The notes: generated by a model from the sequence alone, not told the origin. DNA of 64,000 bases from Amycolatopsis thermophila (GCF_030814215.1 NZ_JAUSUT010000001.1:6820001-6884000), one strand, 5' to 3'; counted from the first letter of the stretch, positions 1-8,718 are shown. Program-made: numbers and translations.

Positions 1-498
1 CGGCAGCGGGCCGGGCCCTTGTGCGGCTTCGGTCTCCGGGTCGGGTTCGAACAGGGGCAGCCAGATGCCGCCGTGCTGTTCGAACCGGACGCGCACGCGC
101 ATCCCGATCCGCACGTCCTCCGGCGCACAGCCCACGACGTTGGTGGTGAGCCGCGCCGCATCGTCCTCCGCCAGGGCGACGATCGCGACGGCGTAGGGCG
201 GAGGGAACGCGGGCAACCACGGCTGGTGGGTGACGGTCACCGCCACGACGGTCGCCTGGCCGGAGACGGGGTCGAGGGCGACGTCGTCGCTGCGGCAGTG
301 CACGCAGATCGGCAGCGGCGGGTGGAACCAGCGCCCGCAGGCGTGGCAGTGCTTGACCCGCAGCGTCCCGTCCGCGCCGGAGGCCCAGAACCCGGCGCTC
401 TCCAGGGACGGCTGGGGCAGTGGTTTCGCCGGTGGTTCCGGCGCCCCGTCCGGTCGTGGCCCCCGCACTGGTCGCGGGGCGTCCGCAGGCTCAGCCAT
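1..498 (-). CDS. DUF35 Zn-ribbon/OB-fold protein (partial, runs off left edge)
   Basis: The minus-strand frame starts at ATG 498 and stays open to the window edge (166 codons visible), so the C-terminus is missing. After a proline-rich N-terminus of about 35 residues comes a rubredoxin-like zinc ribbon with CHACG and CVHC (Cys51, 54, 65, 68). An OB-like beta domain follows (about 73-155). DUF35 proteins usually partner thiolases or MaoC hydratases in acyl-CoA catabolism, or are fused to thiolases; whether this one continues into another domain cannot be seen. Its ATG overlaps the end of the thioesterase gene by 8 bp, implying translational coupling. Family assignment is firm; the acyl-CoA partner is unknown. 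Confidence 0.85.
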   Translation of the reverse strand, partial: MAEPADAPRPVRGPRPDGAPEPPAKPLPQPSLESAGFWASGADGTLRVKHCHACGRWFHPPLPICVHCRSDDVALDPVSGQATVVAVTVTHQPWLPAFPPPYAVAIVALAEDDAARLTTNVVGCAPEDVRIGMRVRVRFEQHGGIWLPLFEPDPETEAAQGPGPLP

Positions 499-1348
499 CG
501 TCTTCCCCGGTTCGCTTCGGCCCGATCGAGACGTGCTGCTGGATGTCCGCCCGCCGCCTGCCCGCCGCGTCGAGCAAGGACGCCGACGCCAGCGCGATGC
601 GCTCGCCGGCCTGCCGGCCGACCCGGAGCAGCTGCCACGGGTCACCGGCCGGGTCGTGCTCACCGGCTCCCCACCAGCGCACGCTCAGGTCCAGGCTGAA
701 CGACCGGCTCCGGTCGGCTCGCGCCGACTCCACGACGGACTCGGCGAGGTGCGCGTCGGCGAGCATCACGTCACACGCCTGCCGGGCGAGCAACGAGCTC
801 ATCTGCCACGGGTCCCGGAGCTTGATCCACAGCTCCACGTCACCTTCGAGCGTCGTGAACCCCGCGCGGTCACGGGGGAAGTTGACCACGCTGCGCGCGT
901 AGGCCGCGTCGAACGCGTTCTTGTTGTCCCGCCAGCTGGGGACCGGTTCAGCCGGCGGCCGGGCCGGGCTGCCGTGGCGCGGTCCCGGCGGCAGACGGTC
1001 GGGCCGGACGAACCAGGCGGACAACGCGACGCGCGTCTCACCGTCCTGCGTCAGGTGGGCGCACACGACGCTGCTCGCCCTGCCGACGCGCACGTCGGTC
1101 GTCTCGACCCGGTACGGCCCGACAGTGCAGGGCGACATGAAGACGAGGTTCGCGGAGAGGACCGCGCTGTTCTCCGGGGCGAACGACGCCGCACCCAGCA
1201 AGGTCGCGGCGGCGCTGTAACCGCCGAACATGCGGCCGGCGAACCCCCAGAACGCCGGGGCCTCGCCGAGGACCACGCCGTCAGCGGTCTGCTGCCGGAA
1301 GTGCTCGGCCAGATCGCCGGTGAGCGCTGCAGACAAGGAGAACTCCAT
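491..1348 (-). CDS. TesB-like acyl-CoA thioesterase (double hotdog)
   Basis: 285 residues, the usual size for a two-hotdog TesB/4HBT_3 thioesterase. The first hotdog (about 20-115) carries the GGYSAAA segment near residue 42 typical of the central helix, and the second hotdog (about 150-280) ends in a short polar tail. The family hydrolyses acyl-CoA to free acid and CoA in the cytoplasm. It is translationally coupled to the downstream DUF35 gene and divergent from the substrate-binding-protein gene, with a palindromic promoter element between them. The Shine-Dalgarno before ATG 1348 is weak, so a leader ORF upstream (1281-1478) could influence translation. Substrate is unknown. Confidence 0.85.
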   Translation of the reverse strand: MEFSLSAALTGDLAEHFRQQTADGVVLGEAPAFWGFAGRMFGGYSAAATLLGAASFAPENSAVLSANLVFMSPCTVGPYRVETTDVRVGRASSVVCAHLTQDGETRVALSAWFVRPDRLPPGPRHGSPARPPAEPVPSWRDNKNAFDAAYARSVVNFPRDRAGFTTLEGDVELWIKLRDPWQMSSLLARQACDVMLADAHLAESVVESARADRSRSFSLDLSVRWWGAGEHDPAGDPWQLLRVGRQAGERIALASASLLDAAGRRRADIQQHVSIGPKRTGEDDG

Positions 1349-1478
1349 TCGTTGCGTCCGGTCGGGGCTGTGGCGAGCGGCCCGCCCGCGTGGGAAACGC
1401 AGGCCGGTCCGGCGCCTTCTCCCGCGCCGCCCAGTCCAGCCTGGCCCGGAACACGGAGTCGACCGTGAAATCGATCAT
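1281..1478 (-). CDS. Possible small leader ORF, unrecognised
   Basis: A 65-residue frame begins with ATG 1478 behind a plausible ribosome site (GAGG about 6 nt upstream) and opens MIDFTVDSVFRARLDW, which has a natural amino-acid composition before turning Arg/Pro-rich. It overlaps the start of the thioesterase gene by 68 bp in another frame. It may be a leader peptide, the stub of a lost gene (the RPAF segment recalls ANL ligase N-termini), or chance. I do not recognise a family. Confidence 0.25.
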   Translation of the reverse strand: MIDFTVDSVFRARLDWAAREKAPDRPAFPTRAGRSPQPRPDATNGVLLVCSAHRRSGRALPAADR

Positions 1479-1502
1479 CGTCGTCCTCGCATCCCGCGCG
1501 CG

Positions 1503-1534
1503 GTACAGTGCATCAATCATTACACACACTGTAC
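1503..1534. promoter_or_regulatory. Perfect inverted repeat, candidate operator
   Basis: GTACAGTG (1503-1510) and CACTGTAC (1527-1534) are perfect 8-bp arms separated by 16 bp, lying between the divergent thioesterase and substrate-binding-protein genes. The left arm matches the TACAGTG element found upstream of other genes here. The spacing suits two adjacent dimers or one looping pair. Confidence 0.6.
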
Positions 1535-1619
1535 AGCGCCCGAAACGTTTGACGGTGTGTTCATCCAGTGTAGTGTCCATCAGTGAATCTGGACCACTCT
1601 CGCACGGAAAGAGAGCGCT

Positions 1620-2777
1620 ATGGCGACCAAGGACGGTATGCCGGTCGACCCGCCCGAGCTGCGGCCCTTCGACCTCCACCCGTACAGGATCGGAGTCATC
1701 AACGACTTCCCCGGTATCGCGGGTGACCTGGCCGACGACTGGGTGCGGGCGATGGAACTCGCGTTCGACGAGGCGTACGCGTCGCGGCGCATTTCGCGGC
1801 CGGTGGAGATCGTGCGCAAGGAGCTCTACGGCCACCCCTACCAGTCCGCGTACTCCGGCCAGGCCGTGTACCGCGAGCTGGTCGAAAAGGAGCACGTGCT
1901 CGGCGTCATCGGCCCGATGAAGACCGACGACTCGCTGGCGGTGCAGTCCGAGGTGGAGAAGCTGCACGTGCCCTACATCTCGATGTGCGGCAGCGAGCAC
2001 GTGGGCGGCCCGGAGGTGTTCGTCTGCCAGCAGGGGAACCTGCCCGACGAGCCACCGGTCGCGCTGGACTGGCTGGCCGCCAAGGGGATCACCACCGTCG
2101 CGCTCGTCGCCGAGAACAACGCGATCGGCTACGAGTACATGGACTACTTCCTCGACAACGCCCCGCAGCGTGGTGTCGAGGTGGTCGCGCTGTCGACCTC
2201 GATCGCGCAGGCCGACGACCTCGACCACATCGCAGCCGAGTTCGAGCGGCTCAAGCGATCCGGCGCGCAGTGCCTGGCCTACTGGGGCTTGGGGCACAAC
2301 AACACCAAGCTCAACCCTGCGCTGGAGAAGGCGGGCTGGGAGCCCGAGGTGAAGATCATGTCCAGCGCCTTCGTCACGGCGGCGATGGGCGAGCGCTGGG
2401 CGAGGGCGCTCGACGGCTGGGCCGGCCTGGACCAGTTCGACGAGCGCAACCCGCACTACCAAAGCCTGCTCGACCGCTACGAGAAGCGGTACGGCAAGCG
2501 CCCCAACAACGCCATGTTCCCCTGCGGCTACGACATGGCGCGCGTGATGGTGGAGGCGCTGGCCCGTCTCAAGTACATGGCGCCGTCCGCGGTCACGAAG
2601 GGCATCGAACGGGTCCGCCGGCTGCCCGCCGCCGCGGGCGCGCCCGGCACCTACATCTCGTTCGGGCCCTGGGAGCGCCGCGGCTACCGCGGGGACTACC
2701 TGGTGGTCCGCCGCGCGGAGAACGGCAAGTCCATTCTGGACGAGACCTGGGTCGAGAAGGTGCACAACCGGACGTAG
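1620..2777 (+). CDS. Branched-chain amino-acid-type substrate-binding protein homologue without export signal
   Basis: 385 residues with the two-lobe type I periplasmic binding fold (Peripla_BP_6/LivJ-like): the first lobe begins at about residue 22 (YRIGVINDFPG), with VIGP near 100 and a FPCGYDMARVM stretch near 300. The mature LivJ-like domain is complete. The N-terminus is hydrophilic, with no signal peptide, Tat motif or lipobox, and no ABC permease or ATPase gene is nearby. It may therefore act in the cytoplasm as a ligand sensor or carrier; this is inference. AmiC-type sensors are a precedent for cytosolic use of this fold. The start at ATG 1620 has an AAAGAGAGCGCT purine-rich leader. 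A strong terminator follows. Confidence 0.8.
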   Translation: MATKDGMPVDPPELRPFDLHPYRIGVINDFPGIAGDLADDWVRAMELAFDEAYASRRISRPVEIVRKELYGHPYQSAYSGQAVYRELVEKEHVLGVIGPMKTDDSLAVQSEVEKLHVPYISMCGSEHVGGPEVFVCQQGNLPDEPPVALDWLAAKGITTVALVAENNAIGYEYMDYFLDNAPQRGVEVVALSTSIAQADDLDHIAAEFERLKRSGAQCLAYWGLGHNNTKLNPALEKAGWEPEVKIMSSAFVTAAMGERWARALDGWAGLDQFDERNPHYQSLLDRYEKRYGKRPNNAMFPCGYDMARVMVEALARLKYMAPSAVTKGIERVRRLPAAAGAPGTYISFGPWERRGYRGDYLVVRRAENGKSILDETWVEKVHNRT

Positions 2778-2786
2778 TCCGGACCG

Positions 2787-2822
2787 GGGCGCCGGCACCC
2801 CTCCCCGGAGGTGCCGGTGCCC
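2787..2822. terminator. Bidirectional hairpin terminator
   Basis: GGGCGCCGGCACC (2787-2799) pairs with GGTGCCGGTGCCC (2810-2822) with one G-T wobble and a 10-nt loop. It sits between the convergent binding-protein and ligase genes. Confidence 0.75.
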
Positions 2823-2829
2823 TCTTCGC

Positions 2830-4359
2830 TCAGTCTTCGCGGGTGATCTCGATCCCGGCCGCCAGCCGGTCCCAGGTCGCGGGGCCGGTGCCACGGGTGC
2901 GGAGCACATACTTCTCGATCTTGTTGCTGCGCGTGCGCGGCATGGACTCGACGACCTCCACGTAGCGCGGGACCGCGAAGTAGGCCAGCCGTGTACGCAG
3001 GTACTCCACCAGCTCGGCCGGGTCGAGATCCGCCGTCCCGCTCGGGGTCACGAACACCATCACGTCCTGGTCGCCGTGCTCGTCCGGCACGCCGACGCAC
3101 GCCGCCTCAGCGACGGCCGGGTGGCTCAGGACCTCCCGTTCCACCTCCAGGCTGGAGATGTTCTCGCCCCGGCGGCGCAGACTGTCCTTCTTGCGGTCGA
3201 CGAAGTAGTAGTCGCCGTCCTCGTCCACGCGCATCAGGTCCCCGGTGTGGAACCAGCCGTTGCGCCACGCCCGCGCTGTCTCCTCCGGGCGCCCGTGGTA
3301 CTCCGTCGTGATCACCCACGGCACGGCGGAGCGGATGATCAGCTCGCCCGGCTCCCCCACCGGGACCGGCATGTCGTGCTCGTCCACGAGCCGCACCTCG
3401 GTGATGTCGTGCGGGCGCCCGCAGCTCGTCCACTTCGTCCTTCCCGGCGGGGTCGCCAGCACCGCGGGCGCCTCGGTCATCGAGAAGGACCCGACGATGT
3501 CCTCGAGCCCGTAACGGCGCATGAACGCCTGCGGGTCCGGCGGTGGCGGGTTGGCGCTGACGTACCGCAGCGGGTTGTCCGCGTCGTCGGGCTTCGGTGG
3601 CTGGGCGGCGAGGAAGTTCACCATCGAGCCGACGAGGACGCTCATCGTCACTCCGGCCTCGCGGACGACGTCCAGATACCGGGAGGCGGTGAACCGGGGC
3701 CGCAGCACCGAGCGCGCGCCCGTGCTGAGCGGGAGGAAGACCGTGTTCATCCCGCCCACGTGGAACAGCGGCAGATCCGCGAGGAACACGTCCTCAGGAC
3801 CGGTGCGGTGCCGGTGATGCAGGCCCTGGTAGTAGGCGGCCAGGAAGGTCGTGACGGCACCCTTCGCCCGGCCGGTCGTACCGGAGGTGTACACGACGGC
3901 GTGCGGATCCCACACCTCGATGGACCGGGTCAGCGGCGGCTCCTCCGCACCGCCGTCCACCAGCGCCCCGCGGTCCAGCCGCGGCAGGCCGGGGGCCACC
4001 TCGGCCAGCCTCTCTGCGTAGGGGTGTTCCGTGACGGCGAGGACGGCGTCGGCCTCCTTCACCAGGTCGGCGAGAGCCGTGCCGCGTGCGGCTGTGTTGA
4101 CGGGCACCACGACGGCGCCCAGGAAGGACGTGCCCCACCACGCCCGGAGCCAGCCGGGCCCGTTACCGAGCATGATCAGGACACGGTCGCCCTGACGAAC
4201 CCCTTGTGCTGCAAGGATATTCGCCGCGCGTACCGCGTTCAGCCGCGCGTCGGCGAAGGTCCAGCCGCCGTCGCCGAGATCGACCGCCGTGGCGGCCGGC
4301 GTCCGGGCGGCCCAATGGTCCAGGATGTCCCGGATCACGACCTGGGTGGCGCGGGTCAT
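2830..4359 (-). CDS. CaiC-like acyl-CoA ligase (ANL superfamily)
   Basis: 509 residues, full length for an AMP-forming acyl-CoA synthetase. The P-loop TSGTTGRAKG lies at about 158-167, followed by the A5 region SMTEAP, the A7 segment FHTGDL, the hinge/A8 segment RRRGENISSLEVE and the A10 lysine in NKIEK near the C-terminus. All catalytic landmarks are intact. The RRRGENIS signature is typical of crotonobetaine/carnitine-CoA ligase-like enzymes, which activate carboxylic acids with ATP and CoA. ATG 4359 overlaps the stop of the SDR gene (ATGA). Two close paralogues lie at 28734 and 38292. The acid substrate cannot be predicted. Confidence 0.9.
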   Translation of the reverse strand: MTRATQVVIRDILDHWAARTPAATAVDLGDGGWTFADARLNAVRAANILAAQGVRQGDRVLIMLGNGPGWLRAWWGTSFLGAVVVPVNTAARGTALADLVKEADAVLAVTEHPYAERLAEVAPGLPRLDRGALVDGGAEEPPLTRSIEVWDPHAVVYTSGTTGRAKGAVTTFLAAYYQGLHHRHRTGPEDVFLADLPLFHVGGMNTVFLPLSTGARSVLRPRFTASRYLDVVREAGVTMSVLVGSMVNFLAAQPPKPDDADNPLRYVSANPPPPDPQAFMRRYGLEDIVGSFSMTEAPAVLATPPGRTKWTSCGRPHDITEVRLVDEHDMPVPVGEPGELIIRSAVPWVITTEYHGRPEETARAWRNGWFHTGDLMRVDEDGDYYFVDRKKDSLRRRGENISSLEVEREVLSHPAVAEAACVGVPDEHGDQDVMVFVTPSGTADLDPAELVEYLRTRLAYFAVPRYVEVVESMPRTRSNKIEKYVLRTRGTGPATWDRLAAGIEITRED

Positions 4360-5168
4360 ACCGCAGTCCAGCCGCCGTCGACCGTCACCACGGAACCGTT
4401 GATGTAGCTCGCCGCGTCCGAGGCGAGGAAAAGATGCACCCGAGCGACCTCTTCCGGGGTGCCCTTGTGCGTGTTGGTCGCCTGGATGCTGGGTCCCCAC
4501 CCGGCGAGCCAGCCGTCCGCGGGCGGGCCGGGCGGTTGGGGCGCGTCCGGGGCCGCGGACCGGATCGACCCCGGCGCCACGCCGACGCACCGGATGCCCG
4601 AGTCGCGGTAGGCCACCGCGATGTGCTTGGTGAGGCCCACCATCGCGTGCTTGCTGCACGTGTAGCTGACGCCGCCGCGCGCGCCGTGGAATCCGGCGAT
4701 CGAGATGGTGTTGACGATGACCCCGCGCCCGGCTTCGACCATCGACGGCAGGATTCGTTTGCTCAGCAGGAAGGGCGCGGTGAGGTTGACCGCCAGCACC
4801 CGGTCCCACTCCTGCTCGGTGGTCTCGGTGACCGACGTGTAGCTGCCGATCCCGGCGTGGTTGACCAGCACCTCCACCGGACCGTATGCCGACTCGGCAC
4901 CCGCCGCGGCGGCTTCCACACCCTCCGAGGTGGACAGGTCGGCCACCACCGCGGTCGCCGTGCCGCCGTCCTTGCCGATGAGGTCGACGGTCTCCTGCAC
5001 GGAATCGGCGGCGATGTCGACCGCGACCACCCGAGCGCCGGCCCCCGCAAAGGCCCGGGCCACTGCGCGGCCGCCGCCCCAGTACGGGAGCCCGCCCGCG
5101 CCGGTGATCAGTACGGTCCGGTCCGCCAGCCCGGGTACCGTCGCGGGACCTCCGGAAACCTGCACCAT
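4356..5168 (-). CDS. Short-chain dehydrogenase/reductase (SDR)
   Basis: 270 residues, classical NAD(P)-dependent SDR. The nucleotide motif is an expanded version, TGAGGLPYWGGG, in place of the compact TGxxxGxG, which is unusual. NHAG replaces NNAG, and the catalytic set Ser (SIAG) ... YTCSK is present. Extra residues at about 205-225 (proline-rich) lengthen the substrate loop. It probably oxidises a hydroxyl or reduces a ketone on the ligase product. GGAG lies about 7 nt before ATG 5168, and the gene is coupled to the ligase by a 4-bp overlap, so the two are one transcript. Confidence 0.88.
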   Translation of the reverse strand: MVQVSGGPATVPGLADRTVLITGAGGLPYWGGGRAVARAFAGAGARVVAVDIAADSVQETVDLIGKDGGTATAVVADLSTSEGVEAAAAGAESAYGPVEVLVNHAGIGSYTSVTETTEQEWDRVLAVNLTAPFLLSKRILPSMVEAGRGVIVNTISIAGFHGARGGVSYTCSKHAMVGLTKHIAVAYRDSGIRCVGVAPGSIRSAAPDAPQPPGPPADGWLAGWGPSIQATNTHKGTPEEVARVHLFLASDAASYINGSVVTVDGGWTAV

Positions 5169-5208
5169 GACATCTCCATTCAGTCGATCTGCGCACCTGA
5201 CGTGTGAG

Positions 5209-6456
5209 TCAGCGGTCCCAGGCGACGGTCAGCCGTTCCGGCGCCCGCTTGAGCGCGGTGTCTATGTAGGCCACCTCGTCGTCCACGACTCGCAGCGGCG
5301 GGAACTCCGTGGACAGCAGCCGGAAAGCCGTTTCCAGCTCGGCGCGGGCGAGATGCGCGCCCGCGCAGAACGTGGGCCCGGCGCCGAATGCCAGGTGCCT
5401 GCCCGCGTCGGGCCGCATGATGTCGAACACCCCGGGGCGTTCGAACTTCCGCGGGTCGCGGTTCACCGCACCGATGATGGCGGTCACACGCTCACCGCGG
5501 GGGACGACGTGATCGCCGATCGGGACGTCGGCCACCGCCGTGCGCGCGTACAGCTGGCGGCCCGACGAGTCGTACCGGAGGATCTCCTCGATCGCCCGCG
5601 GGACCAAGCCCGGATCGGACCGCACCAGCGCCCGCTGCTTGGGAAACCGGTCGAAGGCGATCACCCCGTTGGCGAGCACGTAGGCCGTGGTCTCGTGTCC
5701 GCCGGTGTGCAGCAGGATGCACTGTCCGACGAGTTGCTCGTCCGTCATCGGCTCGTCGTCGGCAGCGTTGGCGGCGACCAGGTCGGAGATCAGGTCGTCG
5801 GTCGGCTGCCTACGCCGTGCCGCGAAGATCTCGGTGAAGGCGTCCAGGCACTCCTGCGCCTTGCGGTCGGCCTCCCGCAGCAGGGACTCCGGATGTTCTC
5901 CCGGCTCCTGGATGTCGAGCATTCCCTCCGTCCACCGGACGAACGCCTCGGTGGTGCTCGCCGACATCCCCATGACGCGGCAGATCACCTGGGTGGGCAG
6001 GTGCACGGCGAACTCGGACACGAAGTCGAACGTCTCGCGTTCGCGAAGGGGCTCCAGCAGGTCGCGTGCGGTCTGTTCGATGCTCGCCTGCGACTGCCGG
6101 ACGCGTCCCGGGGTGAACGCCTTGTGCACCAGGCGCCGCAGCCGCGCGTGTTCGGGATCGTCCCGGAACATCATGCCGCTGAGGAAGACCCGCGTCGCCA
6201 GCGGCAGCGATTCCCACGCTTGCGCGCGAGCAGCCGGGGGCGTCAGCGCGAGCGGGTCACGGCTGAAGCGCTCTTCCTTCGCGAACTGACTCGCCTCGTC
6301 CCAGCTCGTGATGAGCCACAGCGCCTGGTCGCTGCGATAGACCGGGTCGTGCGCGCGCAGTCGCTCGTAGAAGGGGTACGGATCCTGCGAGATCTCTGCC
6401 CGGCGAGGGTCGCCCGGCGTGAGGTAGATGTTCACCTCGTCGTTGAGAGCGGACAT
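5209..6456 (-). CDS. Cytochrome P450
   Basis: 415 residues, normal for a soluble bacterial class I P450. I-helix GGHETT (252-257) has the acid-alcohol pair; the K-helix ExxR is EILR (291-294); the heme loop FGAGPTFCAG gives Cys364 as the axial thiolate. It needs ferredoxin and ferredoxin reductase, candidates for which are at 49215 and 53728. I chose ATG 6456, four bases after the stop of the upstream ligase, because the frame upstream is Arg-rich and unlike coding sequence. It sits downstream of the ligase and SDR in the same direction, suggesting hydroxylation of the same substrate. Confidence 0.92.
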   Translation of the reverse strand: MSALNDEVNIYLTPGDPRRAEISQDPYPFYERLRAHDPVYRSDQALWLITSWDEASQFAKEERFSRDPLALTPPAARAQAWESLPLATRVFLSGMMFRDDPEHARLRRLVHKAFTPGRVRQSQASIEQTARDLLEPLRERETFDFVSEFAVHLPTQVICRVMGMSASTTEAFVRWTEGMLDIQEPGEHPESLLREADRKAQECLDAFTEIFAARRRQPTDDLISDLVAANAADDEPMTDEQLVGQCILLHTGGHETTAYVLANGVIAFDRFPKQRALVRSDPGLVPRAIEEILRYDSSGRQLYARTAVADVPIGDHVVPRGERVTAIIGAVNRDPRKFERPGVFDIMRPDAGRHLAFGAGPTFCAGAHLARAELETAFRLLSTEFPPLRVVDDEVAYIDTALKRAPERLTVAWDR

Positions 6457-6460
6457 GCGA

Positions 6461-7915
6461 TCAGCCTCGATTCGTGAACAACTTCGCCACCGCGGCCCGG
6501 TCCACACGTCCAGACGCCTTCGGCAGCTCGTCGACGACTTCCCACAGCCGCGGCCGTTTGTGGCTCGCCAGCCGTTCGCGCGCGAACTCCTCCAGCGCGG
6601 CTTCGGTGACCTCACCGGCCACCGCGGCCGCGATCCGGCTGCCCCACCGGGCGTCCTCGACGCCCACGACGCAGACGGCCCGTACGCCCTCGTGTTCGAG
6701 CAGGATTCGCTCCACCTCGGCCGGGTAGACGTTCTCGCCGCCGCTCTTGACCATGTTCGTGGACGTGCCGACGAACGTCAGCGAACCGTCCGCTTCGCGG
6801 ACGCCGAGGTCGGTGGTGTGGTGCCAGCCGCCCTCCCAGCGCCGCGTCATGTCGTCGCCCCGGTACCCGGCCATGACGAGCGGGCCGCGTACGACGACCT
6901 CGCCGACCTCGCCGGGATCGGCCTCGTCGAGGGTGCCGGGTCGCACGACCCGAACCGACGCCACGTGCTGTGGCCAGCCGACGTTGCCGACCGGCGCGCC
7001 GGTGCCGAGCGCGACGCTGGTCACCAGGCCGGTGACCTCGGTCTGCCCGTAGCCCGTGGACGTGCCCAGCGACTCCCCCGCCCACACCGGACGCGAGGTC
7101 ATGGCCGTCCAGCGGTCCAGGACTTCACTGCCGGACAAGGCGGGCGTGCGCAACGTCGAGAGCTTCAGTCCCCGCTCCTCGGCAGCCGCCACGATCTGGG
7201 GCACCGACGCGGGCACGAGGTACGCGCCGGTCACACCGAGCCGGTCGACCAGTTCCGCGAACTGCTTCGGCTCCATGCGCGGCACGACCACGGTCCGCGC
7301 GCCCACCAGCCAGTGCGCGAGGACGTACTGGAACGTCCCGACATGGGCGAGCGGGCCGGACGCCAGGTACACCTCACGCGGCGAGAGCTGGTCGCGGGCG
7401 GACAGCAGCAGTGACTGCAGGATGAGCCCGCGGTGGGTCAGCTGCGCCCACCGCTGCCGGCCGTCGAACGCACCGGTACCGATCACGAGGACCGGATCGT
7501 CTTCGAGCGCCTGGTCCTCGGGCGGGGTCTGCGCGTCGCACAGCGCGGCCGCCCCCCCGGGCCCGTCGAGGACCACCCGCGGCCCGAGCTGGGCGAGCTG
7601 GTCCTCGCGCTCGGCATCTGTCGACTTCGGGTGCAGCGGCGCCAGTGCCGCGCCCAGCCTGCCCGCGGCGAGCAGCGCGACCGGCAGCCAGGCCGAGTTG
7701 CCCCCTGTCCAGGCGACGATGTCGCCCCGCGCGACACCCCGGGCAGCGAGCCCGGCGGCCAGCTCGCCGGCCTGCTGCGCGAGTCCGGCGTGCGTCCAGA
7801 CGCTGTCCTCGTCCTCGACCGCGGTGGCGTCGCCGAAGCGGCGCGCGTTGTTTTCGGCGATGTCGCCGAGGGTCAGCGCGTGGATCGAGCGCCTGGTGCG
7901 CAGATCGGTTCCCAC
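6461..7915 (-). CDS. Divergent acyl-CoA ligase-like protein with eroded catalytic motifs
   Basis: 484 residues with the overall ANL fold (GYGQTE at A5, GGENVYPAEVE at A8), but key motifs are altered. The P-loop TSGTTGxPKG is replaced by VIGTGAFDGRQRWAQLTH (about 144-161); the A7 segment reads TTDLG rather than TGD; and the A10 catalytic lysine is Arg470 (LPKASGRVDR). Adenylation may be lost or changed. I chose GTG 7915 because AAGGAG stands 7 nt upstream; a GTG at 7948 is also in frame. It lies between an SDR and a P450 in a co-directional group. It could be a carrier, a thioesterification-only enzyme or a decaying paralogue. Confidence 0.8.
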   Translation of the reverse strand: MGTDLRTRRSIHALTLGDIAENNARRFGDATAVEDEDSVWTHAGLAQQAGELAAGLAARGVARGDIVAWTGGNSAWLPVALLAAGRLGAALAPLHPKSTDAEREDQLAQLGPRVVLDGPGGAAALCDAQTPPEDQALEDDPVLVIGTGAFDGRQRWAQLTHRGLILQSLLLSARDQLSPREVYLASGPLAHVGTFQYVLAHWLVGARTVVVPRMEPKQFAELVDRLGVTGAYLVPASVPQIVAAAEERGLKLSTLRTPALSGSEVLDRWTAMTSRPVWAGESLGTSTGYGQTEVTGLVTSVALGTGAPVGNVGWPQHVASVRVVRPGTLDEADPGEVGEVVVRGPLVMAGYRGDDMTRRWEGGWHHTTDLGVREADGSLTFVGTSTNMVKSGGENVYPAEVERILLEHEGVRAVCVVGVEDARWGSRIAAAVAGEVTEAALEEFARERLASHKRPRLWEVVDELPKASGRVDRAAVAKLFTNRG

Positions 7916-7953
7916 CGTGAAACTCCTTCGTTTCGTTGCGCCTGGCACGGGGG

Positions 7954-8718
7954 TCAGCTGAAGCGCTGGGCCCCGTCGATGCGGATGACCTCACCGTTCA
8001 GGTAGTCGTTGTCGACGATCTGCATGACCAGCTTCGCGTACTCGTCGACCGACCCCATCCGCTTCGGCGCGGGGATGCCGGGCCCCCACTTGGCCTGTGC
8101 TTCCTCCTCCGGCATGCGGTAGGCCGGCGTGAAGAACGTCCCGGGCGCGATCGTCATGACGCGGATCCCGAGCGGCGCGAGGTCGCGTGCGCCGACGAGG
8201 CCGAGCGAGACCACGCCACCCTTCGCGGCCGAATAGTCCGACTGTCCCACCTGACCCTCGAACGCCGCGATGCTCGCGGTGTTGATCACCACGCCCCGCA
8301 GGCCGGAGTCCAGCTCGGGCGCTTCGGCCATCGCCGCAGCGGCCTTCTGCATGAGCGAGAACGTGCCGACGAGGTAGATCTCGGTGGTGCGCCGGAACGT
8401 CTCCAGCGGATATGTCGCTCCCTTGCGGTTGACGACCCTGGCCTTCGCCACGGGGCCGCTGTGCACGCAGACCGACACCCGCACCGGGCCCAGTTCTGCC
8501 GCCGCGTCCACCGCCCGCTGCACGTCGTCCTCGTCGGTGACGTCGGTGCGCACGAAGATCACCTTCGGCCCCAGTTCGTCGGCGAGGGTCTTGCCCCGCT
8601 CCTCGTCCAGGTCCGCGATCACCACCGACGCGCCGGCCCCGGCCAGCCGCCGGACGCTCGCCGAACCCAGCCCGCCGGCACCACCCGTCACGATCGCGGA
8701 GCCACCTTCGATGCGCAT
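7954..8718 (-). CDS. HSD10-like 3-hydroxyacyl-CoA dehydrogenase (SDR)
   Basis: 254 residues. TGGAGGLG (11-18) binds the dinucleotide, and Ser149, Tyr162 and Lys166 (DYSAAK) form the catalytic set. The segment INTASIAAFEGQVGQ and the following PLGIRVMTIAPG block are characteristic of type II 3-hydroxyacyl-CoA dehydrogenases (17-beta-HSD10 group), which oxidise 3-hydroxyacyl-CoA to 3-ketoacyl-CoA. The usual NNAG is replaced by VHSG (85-88), an oddity that may change the active-site backbone. ATG 8718 has GGAGG upstream. The thiolase gene starts divergently 120 bp away, consistent with consecutive beta-oxidation steps. Confidence 0.87.
   Translation of the reverse strand: MRIEGGSAIVTGGAGGLGSASVRRLAGAGASVVIADLDEERGKTLADELGPKVIFVRTDVTDEDDVQRAVDAAAELGPVRVSVCVHSGPVAKARVVNRKGATYPLETFRRTTEIYLVGTFSLMQKAAAAMAEAPELDSGLRGVVINTASIAAFEGQVGQSDYSAAKGGVVSLGLVGARDLAPLGIRVMTIAPGTFFTPAYRMPEEEAQAKWGPGIPAPKRMGSVDEYAKLVMQIVDNDYLNGEVIRIDGAQRFS

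Noticed and set aside
1281-2909. A 542-codon minus-strand frame opposite the substrate-binding-protein gene
   Set aside because: Composition is typical of an antisense shadow. Only its last 66 codons (from 1478) were kept, as a low-confidence small ORF.
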